Shown one piece after another: positions 47,281-54,717 of a stretch of 64,000 nucleotides of DNA. The position numbers were made by a program, and so were the translations under genes. The DNA is from Acidovorax sp. DW039 (lineage in GTDB: Bacteria > Pseudomonadota > Gammaproteobacteria > Burkholderiales > Burkholderiaceae_C), in assembly GCF_037101375.1 (NCBI RefSeq), contig NZ_AP029019.1, positions 3,143,001 to 3,207,000 of the forward strand. The letters run 5' to 3'. The notes beneath the pieces were generated by a model that was not told the origin of the DNA, did no database searches, and worked only from the letters and a program-made list of their open reading frames with translations. Positions within the stretch are counted from its first letter, which is position 1. Each line of letters opens with the position of its first letter.

Positions 47281-47883
47281 TCACGCTGCCGGGCTGCCGC
47301 CTGTAGGAGCGTCTGCCGCTGGCTTGGCCGTACCGGGCTTTTTGCGTCCCGGCGCGATCATCATGATCATCTGACGGCCTTCCAGCTTGGGAAACTGCTC
47401 AACGATGATGGTGTCTGCCAGATCATCGCGAATACGGTTCAGCAAGGCCAGACCGAGTTCCTGATGGGTGATTTCACGACCACGGAAACGCAGCGTGATC
47501 TTGCACTTGTCCCCATCAGCCAAAAACCGGCGGATGTTCCGCAGCTTGATGTTGTAGTCGCCATCGTCCGTACCAGGACGGAACTTGACTTCCTTGATCT
47601 CAATGACCGTCTGCTTGGCTTTGGCCTCAGCAGCACGTTTTTGCTCCTGGTACTTGAACTTTCCGTAGTCCATCAGGCGGCACACCGGCGGGTTTGCTGT
47701 AGCAGCAATCTCCACCAGATCAACGTCCAGTTCACCCGCCATGCGCAAGGCTTCCATCAAGCTCACCACACCGAGCGGCTCATTGTCAGGACCCGAAAGG
47801 CGAATCTCAGGGGCCATGATTTCACGGTTCAGGCGGTGTTTGCGCTCTTCACGTTGGCGACGATCACGAAATTCAGTAGCGAT
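47281..47883 (-). CDS. infC: Translation initiation factor IF-3, AUC start codon
   Basis: 200 residues if translation begins at ATC 47883. AAGGAAG lies 6 bases before it, and the encoded [20 protein letters not shown] matches the conserved IF-3 N-terminus. The first in-frame ATG (47817) would delete 22 conserved residues. IF-3 rejects non-AUG starts, so a rare start on its own mRNA gives feedback control (known for E. coli AUU). N-terminal domain [20 protein letters not shown] and C-terminal [20 protein letters not shown] are standard. Ends in a Pro/Ala-rich tail. Confidence 0.92.
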   Translation of the reverse strand: MATEFRDRRQREERKHRLNREIMAPEIRLSGPDNEPLGVVSLMEALRMAGELDVDLVEIAATANPPVCRLMDYGKFKYQEQKRAAEAKAKQTVIEIKEVKFRPGTDDGDYNIKLRNIRRFLADGDKCKITLRFRGREITHQELGLALLNRIRDDLADTIIVEQFPKLEGRQMIMMIAPGRKKPGTAKPAADAPTGGSPAA

Positions 47884-47969
47884 GGCTATCTTCCTTGAAT
47901 CAAAATGCTACGGAAACTGTAGCTACACCCGCGCAACTGGCGTGCCCCAGAGCTCGATTTGGTAGTAAA

Positions 47970-49889
47970 TCAGGCTTTGTCAGCAATGTCTTTGGCGATG
48001 AGTTCAATGAACGCATCTACAGACATCACACCGAGGTCTTGATTGCCTCGGGCTCGCACTGCGACGGCTCCTGCTGCTTTTTCCTTGTCGCCAGCGACGA
48101 GGATGTAGGGCAGCTTTTGCAACGAATGCTCCCGTATTTTATACGTAATCTTTTCGTTACGCAGATCCAGTGCCACCCTAAGGCCTTGATTGGGCAGCGC
48201 TTTTTGCAGTTTTGCGGCAATTTCACGACAGTAATCCGCCTGGGAATCGGTAATGTTGAGCACCGAAACCTGCACAGGGGCAAGCCAGGTAGGCAACGCA
48301 CCCGAGTGCTGCTCGATCAGAATACCGATGAAACGCTCCAGACTGCCCACGATCGCGCGGTGCAGCATGATGGGGCGATGACGGGCTCCATCTTCACCTA
48401 CAAACTCTGCGTCCAGGCGCTCAGGCAGGTTCGGGTCAACCTGGATCGTGCCGCACTGCCACTGACGGCCCAGCGCGTCCTTGAGTGTGTATTCAATCTT
48501 CGGACCATAGAAGGCGCCCTCGCCCGGCAGGTATTCGAAGTCACATCCCGAAGCACGCAAGCCTTCGGCCAGCGCATTCTCCGCACGATCCCAGCTTTCT
48601 TCTGTGCCGATCCGTTTTTCAGGACGGGTAGACAGCTTGTAGATGATGTCGGTGAAACCAAAGTCCTTGTAGACCTTTTGCAGCAATTGGGTGAAGGCCA
48701 CCACCTCGGACTGGATCTGATCTTCGGTACAGAAAATGTGGCCATCGTCCTGCGTAAAAGCACGCACGCGCATGATGCCGTGCAGGCCGCCTGTGGGCTC
48801 GTTGCGATGGCACTGACCGAATTCACCGAACCGCAGGGGCAAATCGCGATAGCTCTTGATACCCTGCTTGAAGATGATGATGTGCCCAGGGCAATTCATC
48901 GGCTTGAGCGCGTAGTCGCGCTTTTCCGACTCGGTGACAAACATGTTCTCGCGGTATTTGTCCCAGTGTCCAGTCTTCTCCCACAGACTCTGGTCGAGGA
49001 TCTGGGGGCCTTTGACCTCCAGGTAACCATTCTCACGGTACACGCGGCGCATGTATTGCTCGACCTCTTGCCACACCGTCCAGCCCTTGGGGTGCCAAAA
49101 CACAGTGCCGGGCGAATGCTCATCAATGTGGAAGAGATCCAGTTCGCGTCCCAGTTTGCGGTGATCGCGCTTCTCTGCCTCTTCCAACAAAGTCAGATAT
49201 TGCTGCAATTCATCTTTGGTGGCCCATGCAGTTCCATAGACACGCTGCAGCATCTCATTGCGATGGTCGCCACGCCAATAAGCGCCTGCCACCTTCATCA
49301 GCTTGAAAAATTTCAGCTTGCCAGTGCTGGGCACATGAGGGCCACGGCACAGATCCTCAAACTCACCCTCGCGGTAGAGGCTCACATCCTCATTGCTGGG
49401 GATGCTGGCAATGATCTCCGCCTTGTAATGCTCACCCAAGCTCTTGAAATATGCGACAGCCTCATCGCGAGGCAGCACGCGGCGCACCACGGGCTCGTCT
49501 TTCGCGGCCAACTCGGTCATGCGCTTTTCGATGGCAGCCAGGTCTTCGGGCGTGAAAGGACGCTTGTAGGCAAAGTCGTAATAGAAGCCGTTTTCAATGA
49601 CCGGGCCGATCGTGACCTGGGCTTCAGGAAACAGCTGCTTGACCGCATACGCCAGCAAGTGAGCTGTGGAGTGCCGGATGACCTCCAGTCCATCGGCATC
49701 CTTGGCAGTGACGATGGACAAGGGCGAATCCGATGTGATCTGGTAGCTGGTGTCCACCACCTTATCACCAATCTTGCCAGCCAAAGCAGCCTTGGCCAGG
49801 CCAGCACCAATCGAAGCGGCCACTTCGGCCACCGTGACCGGGCCTGGGAATTCGCGCTGGGAACCGTCGGGGAGCGTAATGTGAATCAT
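47970..49889 (-). CDS. thrS: Threonine--tRNA ligase
   Basis: 639 residues from ATG 49889 ([20 protein letters not shown]); a longer reading to 49922 is unlikely. Domains: N-terminal TGS, editing domain ([20 protein letters not shown] and [15 protein letters not shown]), class II catalytic core ([20 protein letters not shown], and the zinc ligands in [11 protein letters not shown] plus downstream His), and an anticodon-binding C-terminus. It charges threonine. First gene of the thrS-infC-rpmI-rplT-pheST-ihfA run. A threonine-rich leader peptide and attenuator precede it. Confidence 0.96.
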   Translation of the reverse strand: MIHITLPDGSQREFPGPVTVAEVAASIGAGLAKAALAGKIGDKVVDTSYQITSDSPLSIVTAKDADGLEVIRHSTAHLLAYAVKQLFPEAQVTIGPVIENGFYYDFAYKRPFTPEDLAAIEKRMTELAAKDEPVVRRVLPRDEAVAYFKSLGEHYKAEIIASIPSNEDVSLYREGEFEDLCRGPHVPSTGKLKFFKLMKVAGAYWRGDHRNEMLQRVYGTAWATKDELQQYLTLLEEAEKRDHRKLGRELDLFHIDEHSPGTVFWHPKGWTVWQEVEQYMRRVYRENGYLEVKGPQILDQSLWEKTGHWDKYRENMFVTESEKRDYALKPMNCPGHIIIFKQGIKSYRDLPLRFGEFGQCHRNEPTGGLHGIMRVRAFTQDDGHIFCTEDQIQSEVVAFTQLLQKVYKDFGFTDIIYKLSTRPEKRIGTEESWDRAENALAEGLRASGCDFEYLPGEGAFYGPKIEYTLKDALGRQWQCGTIQVDPNLPERLDAEFVGEDGARHRPIMLHRAIVGSLERFIGILIEQHSGALPTWLAPVQVSVLNITDSQADYCREIAAKLQKALPNQGLRVALDLRNEKITYKIREHSLQKLPYILVAGDKEKAAGAVAVRARGNQDLGVMSVDAFIELIAKDIADKA

Positions 49890-49932
49890 GGGGAAGTCCA
49901 GGTGGTGGCGCAACACATGCACCGAATAGAAA

Positions 49933-49967
49933 GAAAAAACAAAAAAGCGCGGAACCGGCCGCGCTTT
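49933..49967 (-). terminator. thrS: Attenuator terminator in the thrS leader
   Basis: On the minus strand AAAGCGCGG (49967-49959) pairs with CCGCGCTTT (49952-49944) around CCGGTT and is followed by TTTTTTGTTTTTTC. It lies 44 bases before the thrS ATG, so thrS can only be expressed by read-through, or from a promoter in the small remaining gap, of which I see no sign. Confidence 0.88.
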
Positions 49968-50010
49968 GATGAGGGAGAAAAGGTCTCGTGCAGGCGCGAA
50001 CGGCCAGCCA

Positions 50011-50097
50011 CTAGTGGCCGGTACAGATCTCCGTCGTAGTTCGCGGTGTCATAACCAGAATGCCTTTCTCGCTCTTGTAGATCAAACTTGTGCGCAT
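50011..50097 (-). CDS. thrS leader peptide, threonine-rich
   Basis: 28 codons from ATG 50097 with GGGGG upstream, or 13 codons from ATG 50052 with AAAGG 10 bases before it. The shorter form reads [13 protein letters not shown], five Thr in 13 residues, with three adjacent Thr codons ACT ACG ACG. The stop codon TAG lies in a palindrome (50007-50018). CGCGAAC, covering the codons just before the Thr run, pairs with GTTCGCG (49995-50001). That arm can alternatively pair, as GGCCGTTCGCGC (50005-49994), with GCGCGGCC (49964-49957) in the terminator. A ribosome stalled on Thr codons would open the first stem and block the terminator. Confidence 0.72.
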   Translation of the reverse strand: MRTSLIYKSEKGILVMTPRTTTEICTGH

Positions 50098-50133
50098 TTT
50101 AACCCCCAAGGTCCCGCGCACCTCGATGGGACG

Positions 50134-50159
50134 CAAAAAAGCCCGGGCACGCCCGGGCT
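50134..50159 (-). terminator. aceA terminator
   Basis: AGCCCGGG pairs with CCCGGGCT around four bases; the minus strand continues into TTTTTTGCG. It separates aceA from the thrS leader. Confidence 0.88.
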
Positions 50160-50181
50160 CCTGAACTCACTTTTGAGTGAA

Positions 50182-51513
50182 TCAGTGGAACTGCTCTTCC
50201 TCGGTAGAACCCGTCAGGGCCTTCACGGAAGACGAACCGCCCTGGATCACGGTGGTCACGTCGTCGAAGTAGCCTGCACCCACTTCCTGCTGGTGCGACA
50301 CGAAGGTGTAGCCCTTGTCGCGTGCTGCGAATTCAGGCTCTTGCACCATTTCAACGTAGTGCTTCATGCCTTCGCCGCGAGCGTATGCATGGGCGAACTG
50401 GAAGGTGTTGTACCAGTTGATATGGATACCGGCCAGCGTAATGAACTGGTACTTGTAGCCCAATGCAGACAGCTCTTCCTGGAACGAAGCAATTTGCTTG
50501 TCGTCGAGGTTCTTCTTCCAGTTGAAAGAGGGCGAGCAGTTGTACGACAGCAGCTTGCCGGGGCAGGCAGCATGCACGGCCTGGGCAAATTCGCGAGCGA
50601 AGCCGATGTCTGGCACGCCGGTTTCGCACCACACCAGATCTGCGTAGGGAGCGTAGGCCACGCCGCGGCTGATGGCCTGCTCCAGACCATTCTTCACGCG
50701 GTAGAAGCCTTCTTGGGTGCGCTCGCCAGTCAGGAAGGGCTTGTCGTTGGCGTCGTGGTCGGAGGTGATCAGGTTGGCAGCTTCGGCATCGGTGCGGGCC
50801 AGCACGATGGTGGGTACGCCCATCACGTCAGCAGCGAAACGGGCAGCGATCAGCTTTTCGCAGGCTTCTTGCGTGGGCACCAGCACCTTGCCACCCATGT
50901 GACCGCACTTCTTCACGGCAGCCAGCTGGTCTTCGAAGTGCACGCCGGCTGCGCCTGCTGCGATCATGTTCTTCATCAGTTCGAAGGCGTTCAGCACACC
51001 GCCGAAGCCCGCTTCCGCATCAGCCACGATGGGCAGGAAGTAGTCGATGAATTCCTTGTCGCCGGGGTTGATGCCACGGCCCCACTGGATCTCGTCAGCA
51101 CGCTTGAAGGTGTTGTTGATGCGACGAACCATGGTGGGCACCGAGTCGTAGGCGTAGAGCGACTGGTCGGGGTACATGGTTTCGGAAGTGTTGCCGTCCG
51201 CAGCAACTTGCCAGCCCGACAGGTACACCGCTTCGAGGCCCGCCTTGGCTTGCTGCATGGCCTGGCCCGCAGAGATGGCGCCGAAAGCATTGACGTAGCC
51301 CTTCTTGGCACCACCGTTGATCTTGTCCCACAGCTTTTCAGCGCCACGCTTGGCCAGGGTGTGCTCGATGGGCAGCGAACCACGCAGACGCACCACGTCA
51401 GCGGCGGAGTAACCGCGCTTCACACCCTTCCAGCGGGGGTTTTGCGCCCAGTCTTTTTCCAGGGCTGCAATTTGCTGTTCGCGGCTCAGTTGTTCGTTGA
51501 GGGATTGAGGCAT
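50182..51513 (-). CDS. aceA: Isocitrate lyase
   Basis: 443 residues from ATG 51513 ([20 protein letters not shown]). The catalytic signature is [14 protein letters not shown], with [20 protein letters not shown] and the late [14 protein letters not shown] and [13 protein letters not shown] typical of the family. It splits isocitrate to glyoxylate and succinate, opening the glyoxylate shunt for growth on acetate or fatty acids. It is monocistronic with its own terminator. The AT-rich upstream region has three palindromes, so it is probably under strong carbon-source control. Confidence 0.96.
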   Translation of the reverse strand: MPQSLNEQLSREQQIAALEKDWAQNPRWKGVKRGYSAADVVRLRGSLPIEHTLAKRGAEKLWDKINGGAKKGYVNAFGAISAGQAMQQAKAGLEAVYLSGWQVAADGNTSETMYPDQSLYAYDSVPTMVRRINNTFKRADEIQWGRGINPGDKEFIDYFLPIVADAEAGFGGVLNAFELMKNMIAAGAAGVHFEDQLAAVKKCGHMGGKVLVPTQEACEKLIAARFAADVMGVPTIVLARTDAEAANLITSDHDANDKPFLTGERTQEGFYRVKNGLEQAISRGVAYAPYADLVWCETGVPDIGFAREFAQAVHAACPGKLLSYNCSPSFNWKKNLDDKQIASFQEELSALGYKYQFITLAGIHINWYNTFQFAHAYARGEGMKHYVEMVQEPEFAARDKGYTFVSHQQEVGAGYFDDVTTVIQGGSSSVKALTGSTEEEQFH

Positions 51514-51580
51514 GTGGACACTCCTGAGGTTGGTTGAAAACACCGGGCTGCTTTGCGGCTGCCCATGGAGACAACTTTAA

Positions 51581-51594
51581 GTCTTATATAAGAC
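51581..51594. promoter_or_regulatory. Perfect palindrome GTCTTATATAAGAC upstream of aceA
   Basis: A 14-base exact palindrome 68 bases before the aceA start. A related imperfect copy, GTCTTATAGAAGAT, lies 30 bases away at 51611-51624. The form resembles operators of GntR-type metabolic regulators, but I cannot name the protein. Confidence 0.55.
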
Positions 51595-51666
51595 CAACAC
51601 AAGCTCTTATGTCTTATAGAAGATATAAATTTTCTTATTTAAAAACAATAACTTAGCCTCCACATA

Positions 51667-51699
51667 TCTCAATATGAAATTATTTTTCTCATATTGAGA
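51667..51699. promoter_or_regulatory. Inverted repeat upstream of aceA
   Basis: TCTCAATATGA (51667-51677) and TCATATTGAGA (51689-51699) are exact inverted arms 11 bases apart. It is a second candidate operator, or an upstream activating site. Confidence 0.45.
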
Positions 51700-51729
51700 A
51701 AATCCATCTACCCTGTTAACGATAAACTT

Positions 51730-51758
51730 ATCGCAATGCAAAATGCAGTTTTTGCGAT
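51730..51758. promoter_or_regulatory. ATCGCAA/TTGCGAT inverted repeat upstream of aceA
   Basis: Seven-base exact arms at 51730-51736 and 51752-51758 flank a TGCAAAATGCA core. It lies near the end of the gene downstream of rraA-side neighbours, about 220 bases from the aceA start; it could also be the 3' hairpin of the AIG2-like gene. Confidence 0.3.
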
Positions 51759-51769
51759 ATGAAATACCG

Positions 51770-52177
51770 TCAGGATTTCATCCAATCTCCATGCACAATG
51801 CGTGCCGCCTTTGCAACGTAGCGCCTGTTGATTTCATACACAAGACAGAGCATTTGCCTGCCCTCGCATTGCACTGAAACGAAACGTTTGGCGTATTCAT
51901 CCGATGGCTGAGGGCCAAGCAGGCCTTCAATGGCATCCAGACGGCGCTCCAGAGCGGGTTCGATGGCATACACCTCCCCCGTCACCCACGCGCCCTCATC
52001 GTTCAGCACTAGCCCGGGATAACCGCCCAGATGGAACAGATCGCCCCGAACGGATGCACGACCGATCCATCGCGGTGCTGGCTCCAGTTTGGTGATGTCG
52101 TTGGCACCGCCTTGGCGCAATGTGCCGTAGACAAAAACGTAACGCTCTTCAGTCTTGAGGGCTGACGTGTCAGGCAT
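51770..52177 (-). CDS. Gamma-glutamylcyclotransferase-like (AIG2) protein
   Basis: 135 residues. N-terminal VFVYGTLRQGGAN is the YGSL-type substrate loop of the gamma-glutamylcyclotransferase fold. VTGEVYAIEPALERRLDAIEG carries the expected catalytic-region acid (Glu/Asp before IEG). The family makes 5-oxoproline from gamma-glutamyl compounds, but bacterial members are mostly uncharacterised. Diverges from the EamA transporter gene with 30 bases between starts. Confidence 0.82.
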   Translation of the reverse strand: MPDTSALKTEERYVFVYGTLRQGGANDITKLEPAPRWIGRASVRGDLFHLGGYPGLVLNDEGAWVTGEVYAIEPALERRLDAIEGLLGPQPSDEYAKRFVSVQCEGRQMLCLVYEINRRYVAKAARIVHGDWMKS

Positions 52178-52207
52178 GATGCGGGCTCCTGTTGAGATGG
52201 TGATGTG

Positions 52208-53143
52208 ATGAGCCTAGTTTCCCACCCAAGCCGCCCTGTGGCCTACGGGTGCCTTGCATTGAGCATGGCACTGGTGGGCAGCTACGTTGCTTTGTCCAAG
52301 CCCTTGGCCTTGGCAATCCCCGTGTTTTTGCTGGCCTGGCTGCGCTTTGGCATCGGCGGCTTGGCGATGTTGGGATGGCTGCGCAAACCTGCGCAAGAGC
52401 CACCGCTGAGCCCCCAGACCCGACGCCTGCTGTTTCTGGAGTCTTTTCTCGGTAACTTTCTTTTCACGCTGTGCATGTTGTATGGCGTCAGCATGACCAG
52501 CGCTTTGACCGCTGGGGTGACCATGGCGGCGATTCCCGCTGCGGTTGCTGTCATGAGCTGGATGTTTTTGCGCGAGCGCATCTCGCGCCGCACTTGGGCC
52601 GCGGTGGCGTTGGCAGTTCTTGGAATTGCACTGCTTTCGCTATCAAAAACAGAGCACTCTGCGCACGGCGCGCCTGCCGCAGCAACACAATCCCCTGGTC
52701 AGTATTTATGGCTTGGGCAGCTGTTGCTGATAGGCGCTGTGCTGTGTGAGGCTGCATATTCCGTGATCGGCAAGAAACTGACTGGCACCTTGGGCCCCAA
52801 ACGGATCACATCGCTCATCAATGTGTGGGGGTTCGTGCTGGCCACCCCCCTAGGCATCTACACCGCGTGGAGCTTTGACTTTGCTGCGGTAGCAACGGGA
52901 ACATGGGTCTTGCTGGTCTTCTATGCACTGGCAGCCAGCGTCTGGACCGTGTGGCTGTGGATGACGGGCCTGAAGTCTGTCCCCGCAGCGCAGGGCGGCA
53001 TTTTCACCGTGATGCTGCCCGTGAGCGCAGCACTCGTAGGCGTGTTGGTATTGGGCGAGCAGCTCACGGCCTTGCAGATAACCGCGCTGGGTATTGCCCT
53101 GGCCAGCGTGCTGTTGGCTACCGTGCCTACTCGCGCGCGATAA
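52208..53143 (+). CDS. EamA/DMT-family transporter
   Basis: 311 residues from ATG 52208 (GTG at 52205 is an alternative). Ten hydrophobic helices in two EamA repeats, the pattern of drug/metabolite transporters. The loop between the halves (KTEHSAHGAPAAATQSPGQY) is partly encoded by a short in-frame sequence like the dispersed repeat. Likely an exporter of amino acids or small metabolites; substrate cannot be inferred. Confidence 0.87.
   Translation: MSLVSHPSRPVAYGCLALSMALVGSYVALSKPLALAIPVFLLAWLRFGIGGLAMLGWLRKPAQEPPLSPQTRRLLFLESFLGNFLFTLCMLYGVSMTSALTAGVTMAAIPAAVAVMSWMFLRERISRRTWAAVALAVLGIALLSLSKTEHSAHGAPAAATQSPGQYLWLGQLLLIGAVLCEAAYSVIGKKLTGTLGPKRITSLINVWGFVLATPLGIYTAWSFDFAAVATGTWVLLVFYALAASVWTVWLWMTGLKSVPAAQGGIFTVMLPVSAALVGVLVLGEQLTALQITALGIALASVLLATVPTRAR
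52634..52665 (+). repeat. Repeat-like core inside the EamA gene, copy G
   Basis: GCTATCAAAAACAGAGCACT, then CTGCGCACGG; about 22 of 28 positions match copy A. It lies in frame in the loop between the two EamA domains. Weaker than the pepN and rlmD cases. Confidence 0.35.
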
Positions 53144-53201
53144 CTTGATAACTTGTCGCTGAACGACCCTGCCCTCAGACCAAGCTTCAGGGCGGCAATG
53201 C

Positions 53202-53708
53202 TCAAGGCAGCAATGACGATGCTCCGATGACGACACCGTCCTCATCGGCGTATAGCCAATCGCCCGGGCGAACCCATACGCCCTGGATCTGGACCGCCAC
53301 ATCACGCTGACCTTCGTTGCGCTTTTCTGTCGGCAGCGGCATGAGGCCCAACGCACAGATACCCACCTCGGCGGCCCGCAACTCGGCAGCGTCGCGCACG
53401 CAACCGTTGACCACAAGCCCCGCCCAGCCATTGCGCACGGCTGCTGCGGCCAGATTGCCACCTACCAGTGCACGGCGCAGAGAAGCCCCTCCGTCCACCA
53501 CCAGCACCCTTCCCTGGCCGTCCGATTCGACAGCTGCTTTCACCAGGGTGTTGTCTTCCCAGCACTTCACGGTGACTACCGGTCCACAGAAAGTGCTTCT
53601 ACCGCCGTAGTGATGAAAACCGGGAGGCAATACCCGGAAAGCGCCGCTGTCATCGGCTTTATGCACATCACACAGATCACAGGTACTGAACGAGACCGGG
53701 GTAACCAT
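53202..53708 (-). CDS. rraA: Ribonuclease E activity regulator RraA
   Basis: 168 residues from ATG 53708 (MVTPVSFSTCDLCDVHKADD). RraA fold: GPVVTVKCWEDNTLVKAAVE, GGNLAAAAVRNGWAGLVVNG, VRDAAELRAAEVGICALG and GDWLYADEDGVVI. RraA trimers inhibit RNase E in E. coli; related proteins in this family are 4-hydroxy-4-methyl-2-oxoglutarate aldolases, and the R-D pair of that motif is present, so either activity is possible. Confidence 0.85.
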   Translation of the reverse strand: MVTPVSFSTCDLCDVHKADDSGAFRVLPPGFHHYGGRSTFCGPVVTVKCWEDNTLVKAAVESDGQGRVLVVDGGASLRRALVGGNLAAAAVRNGWAGLVVNGCVRDAAELRAAEVGICALGLMPLPTEKRNEGQRDVAVQIQGVWVRPGDWLYADEDGVVIGASSLLP

Positions 53709-54043
53709 GGCAACCAACCTTTCTGTTGAGGAGTAGGAACAAGCGTGTCCGGCCCGCAAAGCAGGGCCCCATGCCATTCTTACCCATCGAATTCGCTCAA
53801 AACCTCAGCCCAGCGTCTGTTCAAAGGAAAAAGGACGATGCAAAAGGCGGACCGTAAATATGTCAAACAAAAGTCAACCACAACACCGAGGTTGTGCCGA
53901 GGAAAGAAGCTTTGCTACAAATCGAGGCAAAAAAAGCCTTTTCTCGCTTGGAAACGGGTTTTTTTCCCAGTAGCATCGGCTGGCCAGTGGGAAAGCAGCT
54001 TTTCTCTGGTGAAGATTTGATGTCCAAAAAGGAAAAACCCAAC

Positions 54044-54358
54044 ATGGCAACTGCAAAGAAAGCTCCGGCAAAGACAGCCGCCGCCAAGGATGCGGCCCCA
54101 GCAAAAAAGCGCACCCCTAACGCCGCCTTCATGAAGGCCCTGACCCCCAGCCCCGCCCTGGCTGCCGTCGTGGGTTCTGCGCCGCTGCCTCGCACGGAGA
54201 TCATCAGCAAGCTGTGGGTCTACATCAAGGCCAACAACTTGCAAGACGCAGCCAACAAGCGCAACATCAACGCAGACGCCAAGCTCAAGGAACTGTTTGG
54301 CAAGCCCCAAGTTTCCATGTTTGAACTGGCTGGCCTGATCGGCAAGCACGTCAGCTAA
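54044..54358 (+). CDS. SWIB/MDM2 domain-containing protein
   Basis: 104 residues from ATG 54044 (AAGGA 10 bases before); the ATG at 54020 lacks a site. A Lys/Ala-rich histone-like N-terminus (ATAKKAPAKTAAAKDAAPAK) precedes a SWIB domain (about 38-104: AVVGSAPLPRTEIISKLWVY, IKANNLQDAANKRNINADAK, ELFGKPQVSMFELAG). Small SWIB proteins occur in many betaproteobacteria and in Chlamydia, where they may bind DNA and affect supercoiling; function here is unproven. Its terminator follows. Confidence 0.85.
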   Translation: MATAKKAPAKTAAAKDAAPAKKRTPNAAFMKALTPSPALAAVVGSAPLPRTEIISKLWVYIKANNLQDAANKRNINADAKLKELFGKPQVSMFELAGLIGKHVS

Positions 54359-54376
54359 GAAACTGCGCACTGCGTC

Positions 54377-54403
54377 AAAAAAGCCGGCATCGCCGGCTTT
54401 TTT
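54377..54403 (+). terminator. Terminator after SWIB gene
   Basis: AAAAAAGCCGGC-ATC-GCCGGCTTTTTT. Confidence 0.95.
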
Positions 54404-54522
54404 GTTTCTGGGGGTTTGATCTTTCGGCAAGGCCGCAATCGCCTGCCCCCCTCCCGCACTTTCACACGGCCTTCCTGAAGTAACCGTTTTGTAAAGATGT
54501 TGCTGGAAAACATCAATACAAA

Positions 54523-54537
54523 TGAGAATGACCCTCA
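54523..54537 (+). promoter_or_regulatory. Fur box upstream of siderophore receptor
   Basis: TGAGAATGACCCTCA matches about 13 of 15 positions of the Fur 7-1-7 form TGAGAATNATTCTCA. It sits about 180 bases before the receptor start, in a long leader. Confidence 0.75.
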
Positions 54538-54717
54538 TTCGTTACAATAGTAACCCAGCCGATCCTGCACAGCCACGCCCTCAGCACGCCTGCCAAAGGG
54601 GCCAGCCAATGCAACGGGTTCGCTTCTGGTTCAGTCTCTGATTGCCCAGCGCCCCTCCTGCTGGCGCTGACGCGGCGTCAGGGTTACGCCATCTGCATCA
54701 CCATCACGGAGGCCAAC

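Noticed and set aside
47895..50039. 714-codon plus-strand frame opposite thrS
   Set aside because: Antisense of a well-recognised synthetase and of the thrS leader; no domain.
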